Part shown: piece by piece, positions 43,774 to 51,482 of the stretch
Layout: each line of letters starts with the position of its first letter
How positions within the stretch are numbered: position 1 is the first letter of the stretch
Assembly (NCBI RefSeq): GCF_001281485.1
Contig: NZ_CP012669.1
Coordinates: forward strand, 186,001-250,000
Origin: Altererythrobacter epoxidivorans
GTDB lineage: Bacteria > Pseudomonadota > Alphaproteobacteria > Sphingomonadales > Sphingomonadaceae
Direction of reading: 5' to 3'
DNA: 64,000 nucleotides
Translations under genes and position numbers: made by a program
Notes under the pieces: generated by a model
Told to the model about the DNA's origin: nothing
Database searches by the model: none
What the model saw: the letters and a program-made list of their open reading frames with translations, nothing else

Positions 43774-44174
43774 GGCTGGTCAGCCTCGACCCGTTCGCGG
43801 CGAAACCCGTGCATCCCGTTCCACCACTGCGCGGCCACCACCAGCCCCTTGGCCGGTTGCAGCATCCCCAGCATCATGACCAGCGCCAGCGGAATGACGA
43901 TCAGTCCCATGCCGAGCGTGCCGAGTTCGAAATCGGTCGCCAGCAGGATGATGAGCGGTGCCATCAGGTGCCCTGTCACGAAGATTGAGATATAGGCGGG
44001 AAAATCGTCGGTCTGCTGCGGCGTCAGGTCCAGGCCGCAAGCTGGGCAAGCATCACGCGGCTTCAGCCATTTGCGAAACAGGCTCCCGCCGCCGCAGCGC
44101 GGACAGCGCCCGCGAATTCCGCGCAGGATTGCAGCCCAGATCGTGGGCGGCAGGCTGGATGTGGGCAAAGACAT
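43770..44174 (-). CDS. DUF983 family membrane protein
   Basis: A 134-residue protein with an N-terminal zinc ribbon (CPRCGGGSLF...CPACGLDL) followed by two transmembrane helices around ISIFVTGHLMAPLIILLATDF and GMGLIVIPLALVMMLGML. This is the DUF983 plan; members often lie near cytochrome oxidase or other membrane genes and have unknown function. It is coupled to the moeB-like gene by a four-base overlap and follows dnaA by about 90 bases on the same strand. Confidence 0.83.
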   Translation of the reverse strand: MSLPTSSLPPTIWAAILRGIRGRCPRCGGGSLFRKWLKPRDACPACGLDLTPQQTDDFPAYISIFVTGHLMAPLIILLATDFELGTLGMGLIVIPLALVMMLGMLQPAKGLVVAAQWWNGMHGFRRERVEADQP

Positions 44175-44237
44175 GGACAGCCTGTTGGCAGGCTGTGGAA
44201 GGCTTGTCGATTCCCTGAATGTCGGCGTGCCGGATAG

Positions 44238-44259
44238 GCGACCGGACGAAGCCGGTCGC
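44238..44259 (-). terminator. Hairpin just after dnaA
   Basis: GCGACCGG (44238-44245) pairs perfectly with CCGGTCGC (44252-44259) around a six-base loop, six bases after the dnaA stop. No U-tract follows on the minus strand, so it may be an intrinsic terminator of weak type or a 3'-end stabiliser. Confidence 0.5.
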
Positions 44260-44264
44260 TGTCC

Positions 44265-45737
44265 TCAGCTTTCCAGCTGGCGCAGCAGGCTGCGAACGTC
44301 GCCGTCCATGTCGGCATCGCGCTGGCGCAGGTCTTCGATCAGGCGCACGGCATGGATCACCGTCGAGTGATCGCGGCCACCGAACTTGCGCCCGATTTCA
44401 GGATAGCTGCGCGGCGTCAGCACCTTGGCGAGATACATCGCGACCTGGCGCGGGCGGACAACGGCCCGGGCGCGGCGCTTCGACGACATTTCGGCGCGAT
44501 CGATGCGATAGAACTGGCAAACGGTGCGCTGGATCTCGTCGATCGTGATGCGGCGACGGTTGGCCGACAGGATGTCGGTCAGCTGTTCTTCTGCCAGTTG
44601 CAGCGATACTTCCTGACCCGTCAGCTGGGCATAGGCGATCAGCTTGTTCAGGCCGCCGACCAACTCGCGAACATTGCGCGTGATGGTGCGGGCGAGGAAA
44701 TCGACCACGTCGTCCGGCACAGCGAGAGGCGCGAACCGGGTGAGTTTCGATTCGAGGATCTTGCGGCGCAGTTCGATGTCCGCGGCCTGGATATCGGCAA
44801 CGAGGCCCATCGACAGGCGCGAAAGCAGGCGTGGTTCGACCCCGTCGAGAGCCTGCGGCGCGCGGTCGGCTGCAAAGACCAGCCTTTTGCCTTCGGCCAG
44901 CAGGGCGTCGATCGTGTAGAGCAGCTCTTCCTGTGCGCTGGCCTTGCCGATGATGAACTGGATGTCGTCCACCAGCAGCAGGTCGAAACTGCGCAGGCGT
45001 GCCTTGAACTCGATCGTCTGGTTCGATTTCAGCGCCTGGACGAATTCGACCATGAAGCGTTCTGCGCTGCAGTAGAAGATCCGGGCACGCGGATGGCTGG
45101 AAAGATAGGCGTGGCCGATCGCGTGCAGCAGGTGCGTCTTGCCCTGGCCGGTGGCGGCCTTGAGATAGAGCGGGGAAAACTGGGGCTGTTCGGTTGCCGC
45201 CATGCGCTGCGCCGCATTGCAGGCCAGAACATTGGTTTCGCCGGTGACGAATGCTGCAAAGGTCAGCGAGGGGTCGAGCCCGACCGAGCTGGTGAAGCCG
45301 GCATCGCCGATCGTGCCTGCCGCCATCGCAAGCGCGCTGGCGTCGCCGCCGTCGTTGGCGGCACGGCGGCCACCATCGAGGCGCAGTTCGTGCAACTGGC
45401 GGCGACCGGGGTGAACCTGCACGCGAACCTTGCGCACTTCGCTGCGCATGATCTTCCATGCGAGCTGGAGACGGTCGTGGAATCGGTCGTTGACCCAGTT
45501 CGCCGAAAATTCGGTCGGAAGATAAAGATCGAGCGTTCCGGTTTCCTTGTCGAAACCGCCGAGCTGGATGGGCTTGATCCACTGGCTGTGAAGCTGGTGG
45601 CCCAGGTCCTTGCGCAGACCCTGGCTGATATCCGCCCAATCCGCTGCCAGGTTTACGGCCTCGGCATCTTCCATCAAATCCTCGTCAATCTTCCGCTTAG
45701 CCGCGCGACCGTTTTCGCCGTTCTGCACCATCATCAA
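44265..45737 (-). CDS. dnaA: Chromosomal replication initiator DnaA
   Basis: Binds DnaA boxes and opens the origin. 490 residues. N-terminal domain I starts near WADISQGLRKDLGHQLHSQWI, followed by a linker, the AAA+ core with Walker A GQGKTHLL and Walker B LLLVDDIQF, and domain IV with DHSTVIHAVRLIEDL, the DNA-binding signature. ATG at 45737 is kept as start because alphaproteobacterial DnaA has an N-terminal extension; the ATG at 45674 has GAGGA upstream and is possible. dnaN and recF are absent next to it; instead rpsT and mutM lie upstream, the usual alphaproteobacterial arrangement. Confidence 0.95.
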   Translation of the reverse strand: MMMVQNGENGRAAKRKIDEDLMEDAEAVNLAADWADISQGLRKDLGHQLHSQWIKPIQLGGFDKETGTLDLYLPTEFSANWVNDRFHDRLQLAWKIMRSEVRKVRVQVHPGRRQLHELRLDGGRRAANDGGDASALAMAAGTIGDAGFTSSVGLDPSLTFAAFVTGETNVLACNAAQRMAATEQPQFSPLYLKAATGQGKTHLLHAIGHAYLSSHPRARIFYCSAERFMVEFVQALKSNQTIEFKARLRSFDLLLVDDIQFIIGKASAQEELLYTIDALLAEGKRLVFAADRAPQALDGVEPRLLSRLSMGLVADIQAADIELRRKILESKLTRFAPLAVPDDVVDFLARTITRNVRELVGGLNKLIAYAQLTGQEVSLQLAEEQLTDILSANRRRITIDEIQRTVCQFYRIDRAEMSSKRRARAVVRPRQVAMYLAKVLTPRSYPEIGRKFGGRDHSTVIHAVRLIEDLRQRDADMDGDVRSLLRQLES

Positions 45738-46178
45738 ACATTCCTATCCCGCTCCCGGCATGCTGCCGAAAGAGGCCCCTTTTACGTTGCGACGGGCAAT
45801 GCTTCGCCATCCCCCGGAATCGGTGATTCCGGGTGTCCCCCCATCGAGCCAATTTGTTAGAACCCAGGCTGTCCCGCCCCGGGTGAGATCCGATTTATCT
45901 ACGACTTTGTGATTCCCACAAGGGGCACGGGTGTAAAAAATCCGAAATAAATCTGTTGACTCGCCGCTACCCCGCAGACTTGCGTTAAAGTATCTGAAAA
46001 ATAACGGTTTACCCCGTTTGGGTGATGCGAATCGTGGAGTTTCCTAGCGTTACGGAAAGCGACCCCGCCAATCGTGCTGTCACGCGATTGCAAAAACAAA
46101 AAGGCCAGCCCCATCGGGGCCGGCCCTTATGTCGAAATCGACTGCTCGATCGGTCCCGGAAAAGCCGGGACAGGCGAA
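45738..46178. other. Non-coding dnaA upstream region (441 bases)
   Basis: Contains no gene I can support. It holds the dnaA leader, the rpsT terminator (46092-46125) and an AT-rich core around 45890-46010. Weak DnaA-box-like 9-mers occur: TTATCTACG near 45894 (two mismatches) and a minus-strand TTTTTTACA near 45931. No cluster of perfect TTATCCACA boxes is seen, so it is more probably the dnaA promoter than the origin. Confidence 0.45.
46092..46125 (-). terminator. Rho-independent terminator after rpsT
   Basis: On the minus strand, GGCCGGCCCC pairs with GGGGCTGGCC around a three-base loop (46125-46103, one G-U wobble), followed by UUUUUGUUUUU. It lies about 50 bases after the rpsT stop. Confidence 0.88.
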
Positions 46179-46439
46179 TCAGAGAGCAGCGACTCGCTTG
46201 CTGAGGCGCGACATCTTGCGAGCCACAGTGTTCTTGTGGAGCACGCCGCGAGCAACGCCGCGAGCGAGTTCGGGCTGTGCAGCCTTGAGCGCGGTTGCGG
46301 CTGCGTCCTTGTCACCACCTTCGATGGCGGCTTCGACACGCTTCACGAAGCTGCGGATGCGGCTCATGCGTGCACCGTTGACTTCGGCGCGGCGGGTGTT
46401 GCGGCGGATGCGCTTCTTGGCTTGCGGCGTATTGGCCAT
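46179..46439 (-). CDS. rpsT: 30S ribosomal protein S20
   Basis: An 86-residue primary 16S rRNA-binding protein. It opens [20 protein letters not shown] and ends with [18 protein letters not shown], both standard. Three basic helices are expected. Monocistronic, between mutM and dnaA, with a strong terminator. Its position beside dnaA is conserved in alphaproteobacteria. S20 genes are often autoregulated in translation; nothing in the leader here proves this. Confidence 0.95.
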   Translation of the reverse strand: MANTPQAKKRIRRNTRRAEVNGARMSRIRSFVKRVEAAIEGGDKDAAATALKAAQPELARGVARGVLHKNTVARKMSRLSKRVAAL

Positions 46440-46577
46440 GTTCGTCCTATCTCGACCTTAATGCTTCGGGTCACCGTACAGGCGACCGATTACCTGTTTA
46501 AACTGTCTGCAAAAGCGGCGATTCACGCCGGAAAGCGGCGCACATAGGCGGCAAGACGCAGAAGGTCAAGGATTCGC

Positions 46578-47393
46578 TCACTTCTGGCAGACGGGGCAGA
46601 ACCAGGTGCTGCGGCCGCCTTGCACGATCCGCTTGATCATGCCCCCGTCGTCATGGCGGCAATGCGCGCCTTGGCGCCCATATACATCGAATCGGGTGGC
46701 GAAATAGCCCAGCTCGCCGTCAGGCGCGGCATAATCGCGCAAGGTCGAACCGCCGTCGCTGATCGACTGGGTCAGGACTTCCTTGATGGCGGGCACCAGG
46801 CGTTCGAGCTGCGGCCCGGTGACGCGCCCACCTGCCTTGCGCGGGCTGATCCCGGCACGCCACAGCGCCTCGCATACATATATGTTGCCGAGGCCGGCCA
46901 CGATCCGCTGGTCGAGCAGGCACAGCTTGATCGCCTGCTTGCGGCCCTTGAGTGCGGTTTTGAGATATTTCGCTGAAAGCGCTTCGCCCAATGGTTCGGG
47001 CCCGAGCGCTGCGAAGGCAGGCCATTCGTCGAGAGCAGCTGTATCGACCAGGTCGACCGAACCGAAGCGGCGCGGGTCGCACAGGGCAAACCGGTTGGCC
47101 TCTGTCTCGATGACGAGGTGGTCGTGCTTGTAGTCTTGCTCGGGGTCGATCCTCCACCGTCCGCTCATGCCCAGATGGAATATCATCGTCTGGTCGCGGT
47201 CGGTGTGGATCAGTCCATATTTCGCTCGGCGGCCGAGCGAAGTGACCTCGGCACCGGTCAGCAACTGGACCAGTTCGGGCGGCATCGGGCGGCGCAGGTC
47301 GGGCCGGTTCATGACGACCCGCGTGATGCGGCGCCCCTCCAGGAACCGCGCCAGGCCGCGGACCGTTGTTTCGACTTCAGGTAATTCAGGCAT
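46578..47393 (-). CDS. mutM: Formamidopyrimidine-DNA glycosylase
   Basis: Removes oxidised purines (8-oxoG) and cuts abasic sites. 271 residues from the ATG at 47393, giving MPELPEVETTVRGL; Pro2 becomes the nucleophile after Met removal, so this start is required. The Lys of the beta-turn and ILHxGMSGR-type HLGMSGRW region are present, and the C-terminal zinc finger ends FCPVCQK. Its first half reads HCRHDDGG, with only one Cys before the finger, where the family usually has two. Divergent from ubiE with 56 bases between. Confidence 0.93.
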   Translation of the reverse strand: MPELPEVETTVRGLARFLEGRRITRVVMNRPDLRRPMPPELVQLLTGAEVTSLGRRAKYGLIHTDRDQTMIFHLGMSGRWRIDPEQDYKHDHLVIETEANRFALCDPRRFGSVDLVDTAALDEWPAFAALGPEPLGEALSAKYLKTALKGRKQAIKLCLLDQRIVAGLGNIYVCEALWRAGISPRKAGGRVTGPQLERLVPAIKEVLTQSISDGGSTLRDYAAPDGELGYFATRFDVYGRQGAHCRHDDGGMIKRIVQGGRSTWFCPVCQK

Positions 47394-47449
47394 GGCCAAT
47401 CCTTTAACACCCTTTGCCACGCCGACAATTCATCCTAAGGCGCGCGGCG

Positions 47450-48181
47450 ATGACTGATAAAGTTTCCTTCGGCTACGAAGATGTCGATCCGCAAGAGAAG
47501 ACCCGCCGTGTCGGCCAGGTCTTTTCCAGCGTGGCTGCCAAATATGACATCATGAACGATGCCATGTCGGGCGGGATGCACCGATTGTGGAAGGATCGCT
47601 TCGTTCGCCGGGTCAAGCCGCAGCCGGGCGAGGCCATCCTCGACATGGCCGGGGGCACGGGCGACATCGCCTTTCGCATGGCGGCACGCGGCGCCGATGT
47701 AACCGTTGCCGACATCAACCAGGACATGCTCGACGTAGGGATCGAACGTGCGATGGAGCGCGGCATCACCGGCCTCACCTGGTCAAACCAGAATGCCGAG
47801 AAGCTGACCTATCCGCGCGCGACCTTCGATGCCTATACGATCGTATTCGGGATCAGGAACGTGACCGATATTCCTGCTGCCCTGAAAGAAGCGCACCGCG
47901 TGCTCAAGGTCGGCGGGCGATTCTTCTGCATGGAGTTCTCGACCACCGAATGGCCGGGCTTCAGGGAAATCTACGACCTCTATTCGCACAAGATCATGCC
48001 GCAGATGGGCAAGATCATCGCGCAGGACGAGGAAAGCTATCGCTATCTCGCCGAGTCGATCCGCCGGTTCCCGACCATGCCCGTGTTCGAAAGCATGATC
48101 CGCGAAGCCGGTTTTGCAAACACACGGGTCGAGCCGATCCTTGGCGGGGCAGTCGCCATCCACTCGGGCTGGAAGGTCTGA
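47450..48181 (+). CDS. ubiE: Ubiquinone/menaquinone biosynthesis C-methyltransferase UbiE
   Basis: SAM-dependent C-methylation step of ubiquinone (and menaquinone) synthesis. 243 residues. Family start FGYEDVDPQEKTRRVGQVF; motif I DMAGGTGDIAFRMA, DINQDMLDVG and YTIVFGIRNVTDI in order. SHKIMPQMGKIIA and the C-terminal GGAVAIHSGWKV complete it. ATG at 47450 follows GGCG-rich sequence; an earlier ATG at 47414 is not supported. It is followed four bases later by ubiB; the two form one unit. Confidence 0.94.
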   Translation: MTDKVSFGYEDVDPQEKTRRVGQVFSSVAAKYDIMNDAMSGGMHRLWKDRFVRRVKPQPGEAILDMAGGTGDIAFRMAARGADVTVADINQDMLDVGIERAMERGITGLTWSNQNAEKLTYPRATFDAYTIVFGIRNVTDIPAALKEAHRVLKVGGRFFCMEFSTTEWPGFREIYDLYSHKIMPQMGKIIAQDEESYRYLAESIRRFPTMPVFESMIREAGFANTRVEPILGGAVAIHSGWKV

Positions 48182-48185
48182 AGGC

Positions 48186-49742
48186 TTGACCCGTCCCGCG
48201 ACGCATATCTGGCGGCTGCTCAAGTGGGGCCGCACCATGGGGCGGCACGGCGCGCTGCGCGGGATCGAACGCGATCCCAATACTCCGCCGCCGGTCAAGC
48301 GCATGGCGCGACTGGCGCGTTTAGGCACCTTCCCGCCGCGTGTTCCGGACTATGCCGGGGCTTTCCAGGAAATCGGCCCCGCTGCGATCAAGCTGGGGCA
48401 AACGCTCGCGACGCGTCCCGACCTTGTCGGCGAGGATGCTGCACGCAATTTGCTGAGCTTGCAGGACAGCCTGCCGCCCGTTCCCTTCAGCGAGATCGAG
48501 GCCGCCATTTCGGCAAGTTTCGACCAGCCGGTCGACACCATGTTTGCCTCGATCGATCCTGACCCCGTCGGAGCTGCGTCGATTGCGCAGGTGCACCGCG
48601 CGGTCACGACCGAGGGTCGCCAGGTCGCAGTGAAGGTGCTGCGTCCGGGTATTCGCGAGAAATTCGCTCGCGATATCCAGACCTACGAATGGGCCGCCGC
48701 ACATGTCGAGGCAATGGGCGGGGAGGCTTCCCGCCTGCGGCCGCGGCTGACCATCGCCAATTTCAAGCGCTGGACCAATCGCGAACTCGACCTGAGGCGC
48801 GAGGCGGCCTCCGCTTCCGAACTGGCAGAATCGATGCGCGGCATTGCCGGCTACCGTATTCCCTCGGTCGACTGGGATCGGACGAATGGCCGCGTGATGA
48901 CCGTCGAATGGGTCGACGGGGTGAAGATCAGCAATACCGAAGAGCTGATCCGGCGCGGTCATGACCTGCCTGAGCTCGCCTCGAGGCTGGTGTTAGCCTT
49001 CCTGAACCAGGCGATCAGCGCAGGCTTCTTTCACGCCGACATGCATCAGGGAAACCTGTTCGTCGAAGACGATGGCACGATCGTTGCCATCGATTTCGGC
49101 ATCATGGGGCGGATCGACCGCCGCGCACGGCAGTGGCTCGCGGAAATTCTCTACGGCCTGACCACCGGCAATTACCGCCGCGTCGCCGAAATCCATTTCG
49201 AAGCGCAATATGTGCCGAGCTATCACTCGGTCGACGAATTCGCGACGGCCTTGCGCGCGGTGGGCGAACCGATGCGCGGCAAGCCGGTGAGCGAACTGTC
49301 GGTCGGGCAAATGCTCGACAGCCTGTTCGCCATCACCCGCGATTTCGACATGCAGACGCAGCCGCATCTTTTGCTGCTGCAAAAGACGATGGTGATGGTC
49401 GAAGGGATCGCGACCCAGCTCAATCCCAAGATCAACATGTGGGACGTCAGCGCACCCTATGTGCGCAGCTGGATTCGCGACGAACTCGGCCCCGAAGCCG
49501 CGATTGCCGACCGTATCAGGACGGACACTGAAACCTTGCTGAGGATCCCCGATCTCGTCCGCCGGATCGAGGACCGCTTCCCGCCCAAGGGCGGCGCGCC
49601 CGAACCGCCGCCGCTTCCCGACATCGAACTGATGTGGGAACGCCGCCGCGAACCGCGCCGCGGCTGGATCGGCTATGCCGTGTCGGCACTGGCTGGCGCG
49701 GGTCTTGCGGCCGCCGCAATGACGCTGGGCTGGATCGGCTAG
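48186..49742 (+). CDS. ubiB: Ubiquinone biosynthesis regulatory kinase-like protein UbiB
   Basis: Atypical kinase-like ATPase of the ADCK/COQ8 family required for early ubiquinone synthesis. 518 residues. The KxGQ motif is IKLGQTLATRPD, the Ala-rich nucleotide loop is GAASIAQVHRA, VAVKVLRPG has the Lys, and the catalytic region HADMHQGNLFV contains Asp and Asn; IAIDFGIMGR is the metal motif. Two C-terminal transmembrane helices lie after GWIGYAVSALAGAG. The start is TTG at 48186 (LTRPATHIWR), fitting homologues. Follows ubiE by four bases. Confidence 0.92.
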   Translation: MTRPATHIWRLLKWGRTMGRHGALRGIERDPNTPPPVKRMARLARLGTFPPRVPDYAGAFQEIGPAAIKLGQTLATRPDLVGEDAARNLLSLQDSLPPVPFSEIEAAISASFDQPVDTMFASIDPDPVGAASIAQVHRAVTTEGRQVAVKVLRPGIREKFARDIQTYEWAAAHVEAMGGEASRLRPRLTIANFKRWTNRELDLRREAASASELAESMRGIAGYRIPSVDWDRTNGRVMTVEWVDGVKISNTEELIRRGHDLPELASRLVLAFLNQAISAGFFHADMHQGNLFVEDDGTIVAIDFGIMGRIDRRARQWLAEILYGLTTGNYRRVAEIHFEAQYVPSYHSVDEFATALRAVGEPMRGKPVSELSVGQMLDSLFAITRDFDMQTQPHLLLLQKTMVMVEGIATQLNPKINMWDVSAPYVRSWIRDELGPEAAIADRIRTDTETLLRIPDLVRRIEDRFPPKGGAPEPPPLPDIELMWERRREPRRGWIGYAVSALAGAGLAAAAMTLGWIG

Positions 49743-49744
49743 GC

Positions 49745-50866
49745 ATGGAAGGGGCGACGCGGTTTGCGCGGCTGACCCGCGGCCAGTCTTTCTCCGTACT
49801 CGCCGTAACCTTGCTGGCGCTGCTTCTCGCGGCGATACTCTACCAGCCACAGCCGCCTGCGCCGCCGCCGGTCGACCTGGTTGTCGACACACCCGTCGTG
49901 ACGGAAGTCGCGCCCCCAGTGAACGCTGACGTCGATGCAGGGCGCGACACCGATCTCGCACTTTACGATGCGATCACGGAAAGGGTTGCTAGCGGAGAAA
50001 ATTATTACGCCGTTGCCGTGGAAGAGCAGCGCGCACGCAATTTCCCAGTCCGCCCCGGTCTCGCCGTTCGCCTCCCGACGCTCGCCCACATCAGCGCCAT
50101 GCTGGGCCCGACCGGAGTCCTCGTCGCGGCGGCCGTTCTGCTCGTCGTCCTGCTGTGGGCATGGTGGCGCAGGCTTGCCCCGCTGATCGAGCGGACACCC
50201 CGGCGGATCATGGCTCTCGGCCTGCTGGGGCTCGGCTTCGCGACCGGGTTCAAGCCGATGTATTTCGTCCTGCACGAGGTCTGGGCGGGCATGCTGCTGG
50301 CGCTGGCCCTTGCTCTGCACAGCCCGGGCAAATGGCGCGGTGCATGGGTGGCAGCGGCGCTGGCACTTTCGATCCGCGAGCACGCGCTGCCTTTCGTCCT
50401 GCTCATGGGCGCGCTGTCGCTGTGGCGGCGGGACTGGCGCGAATTCGGAGCCTGGAGCGCGCTGGTCGCAGGGTTCCTCATCCTGCTCTGGATCCATGTA
50501 TCGACGGTCGCGAGCTACACGACAGAGGCCGATCCGCTTTCATCCTCGTGGCTGGCCCTGAGGGGCCTTAACGGCTGGCTCGATGCCATTTCTCTCAACA
50601 GCGCGCTTTACAACTTTCCTTCATGGATTGCCGCACCGCTCGTCCTCCTGCCGCTTCTCGGCTGGGCATCCCTGCGCGACCGGCTTGGCTGCGAAGCGAC
50701 GCTGCTCTTCGTCGGATACGGCGTGTTCTTCATGCTCGCCGGGCGCGAGAACAACTTCTACTGGGGCCTCGTGGTCGTGCCTGCGTGGTTCGTCGGCCTC
50801 TACTGGGTGCCCTTTGCCCTGCGCGACCTTGTTTCCGGTGCGCAAGGGAGCGTCGCCAGAACCTAG
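49745..50866 (+). CDS. Polytopic membrane protein of unknown function
   Basis: A 373-residue inner-membrane protein with about nine predicted helices: one at residues 18-34, a periplasmic loop to about 115 rich in Val, Asp and Pro, then a cluster ending near GLVVVPAWFVGLYWVPFAL. Sequences resemble glycosyltransferase-like or O-antigen-polymerase-like membrane proteins only in general plan (a large extracytoplasmic loop, REHAL and WRRDWRE motifs near the cytosolic side). No firm family. It starts three bases after ubiB and ends in CTAG shared with the opposing DUF4345 gene. Confidence 0.7.
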   Translation: MEGATRFARLTRGQSFSVLAVTLLALLLAAILYQPQPPAPPPVDLVVDTPVVTEVAPPVNADVDAGRDTDLALYDAITERVASGENYYAVAVEEQRARNFPVRPGLAVRLPTLAHISAMLGPTGVLVAAAVLLVVLLWAWWRRLAPLIERTPRRIMALGLLGLGFATGFKPMYFVLHEVWAGMLLALALALHSPGKWRGAWVAAALALSIREHALPFVLLMGALSLWRRDWREFGAWSALVAGFLILLWIHVSTVASYTTEADPLSSSWLALRGLNGWLDAISLNSALYNFPSWIAAPLVLLPLLGWASLRDRLGCEATLLFVGYGVFFMLAGRENNFYWGLVVVPAWFVGLYWVPFALRDLVSGAQGSVART

Positions 50867-51261
50867 TCGTCGGCGGGCGTCAGCGCGTGATGCGGAAGCA
50901 CGCGGCTACCGATCAGTGCCAGTATCAGCGTCACCGATTCCACGATGATCGGCATGAACCAGGCATCGTGCGGACCATCGACGATCAGGGTCGTGACGCG
51001 GCCGATGATCGCGATTGCCATCAGGGCAGAGGTGACGAGCAGCGGGTCGCCATTGCGCGCCCAGCCGCCCCAGATGAGGCAGCCGCCCGCGACGACGAAG
51101 AACGCGGTCATGTCGGCGCGCATCGATGCGCGGCCAAGATTGCCAATGGGGATCATGCCGAAATCCATCCCCGCGCTGGCCGGATCAATCAGGAAGCCAA
51201 GGCCCATCAGCACGAAAAACAGGCCGGCGACGAAGATCAGCGCACGCAGCACGGTTACCAT
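50863..51261 (-). CDS. DUF4345-like membrane protein
   Basis: A 132-residue membrane protein with four helices: ALIFVAGLFFVLMGLGFLID, MTAFFVVAGGCLIWGGW, LLVTSALMAIAIIGRVTTLI and PIIVESVTLILALIGSRVL. The pattern G-(x)3-RADMTAFFVVAGG resembles the DUF4345 family. Function unknown. Its stop shares CTAG with the plus-strand unknown membrane protein gene, and its start lies about 220 bases from coaBC. Confidence 0.7.
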   Translation of the reverse strand: MVTVLRALIFVAGLFFVLMGLGFLIDPASAGMDFGMIPIGNLGRASMRADMTAFFVVAGGCLIWGGWARNGDPLLVTSALMAIAIIGRVTTLIVDGPHDAWFMPIIVESVTLILALIGSRVLPHHALTPADD

Positions 51262-51482
51262 CGGTTATTCTCCCCCAAACATTTGTCGCCTCGATGTTAG
51301 CCGGATGTTAGGATCGCGCTAGGTAAAACTTAACCACTAAGGCGCAGGGTTGGCGCGGGCGCGACCTGTCGCTAGGCAGTGCGCGACAATTTTGTGCAAT
51401 TTTTGGCGATGCAGTCACGGTACGAGGGGAGCACGGCTCAGATCATGCGTATTTCGTTGTCCGCGCAAACGGGGATGACCTC

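Noticed and set aside
45860..46020. Chromosomal origin upstream of dnaA
   Set aside because: Only imperfect DnaA boxes and no dnaN, gidA or hemE nearby; the evidence supports a promoter only.
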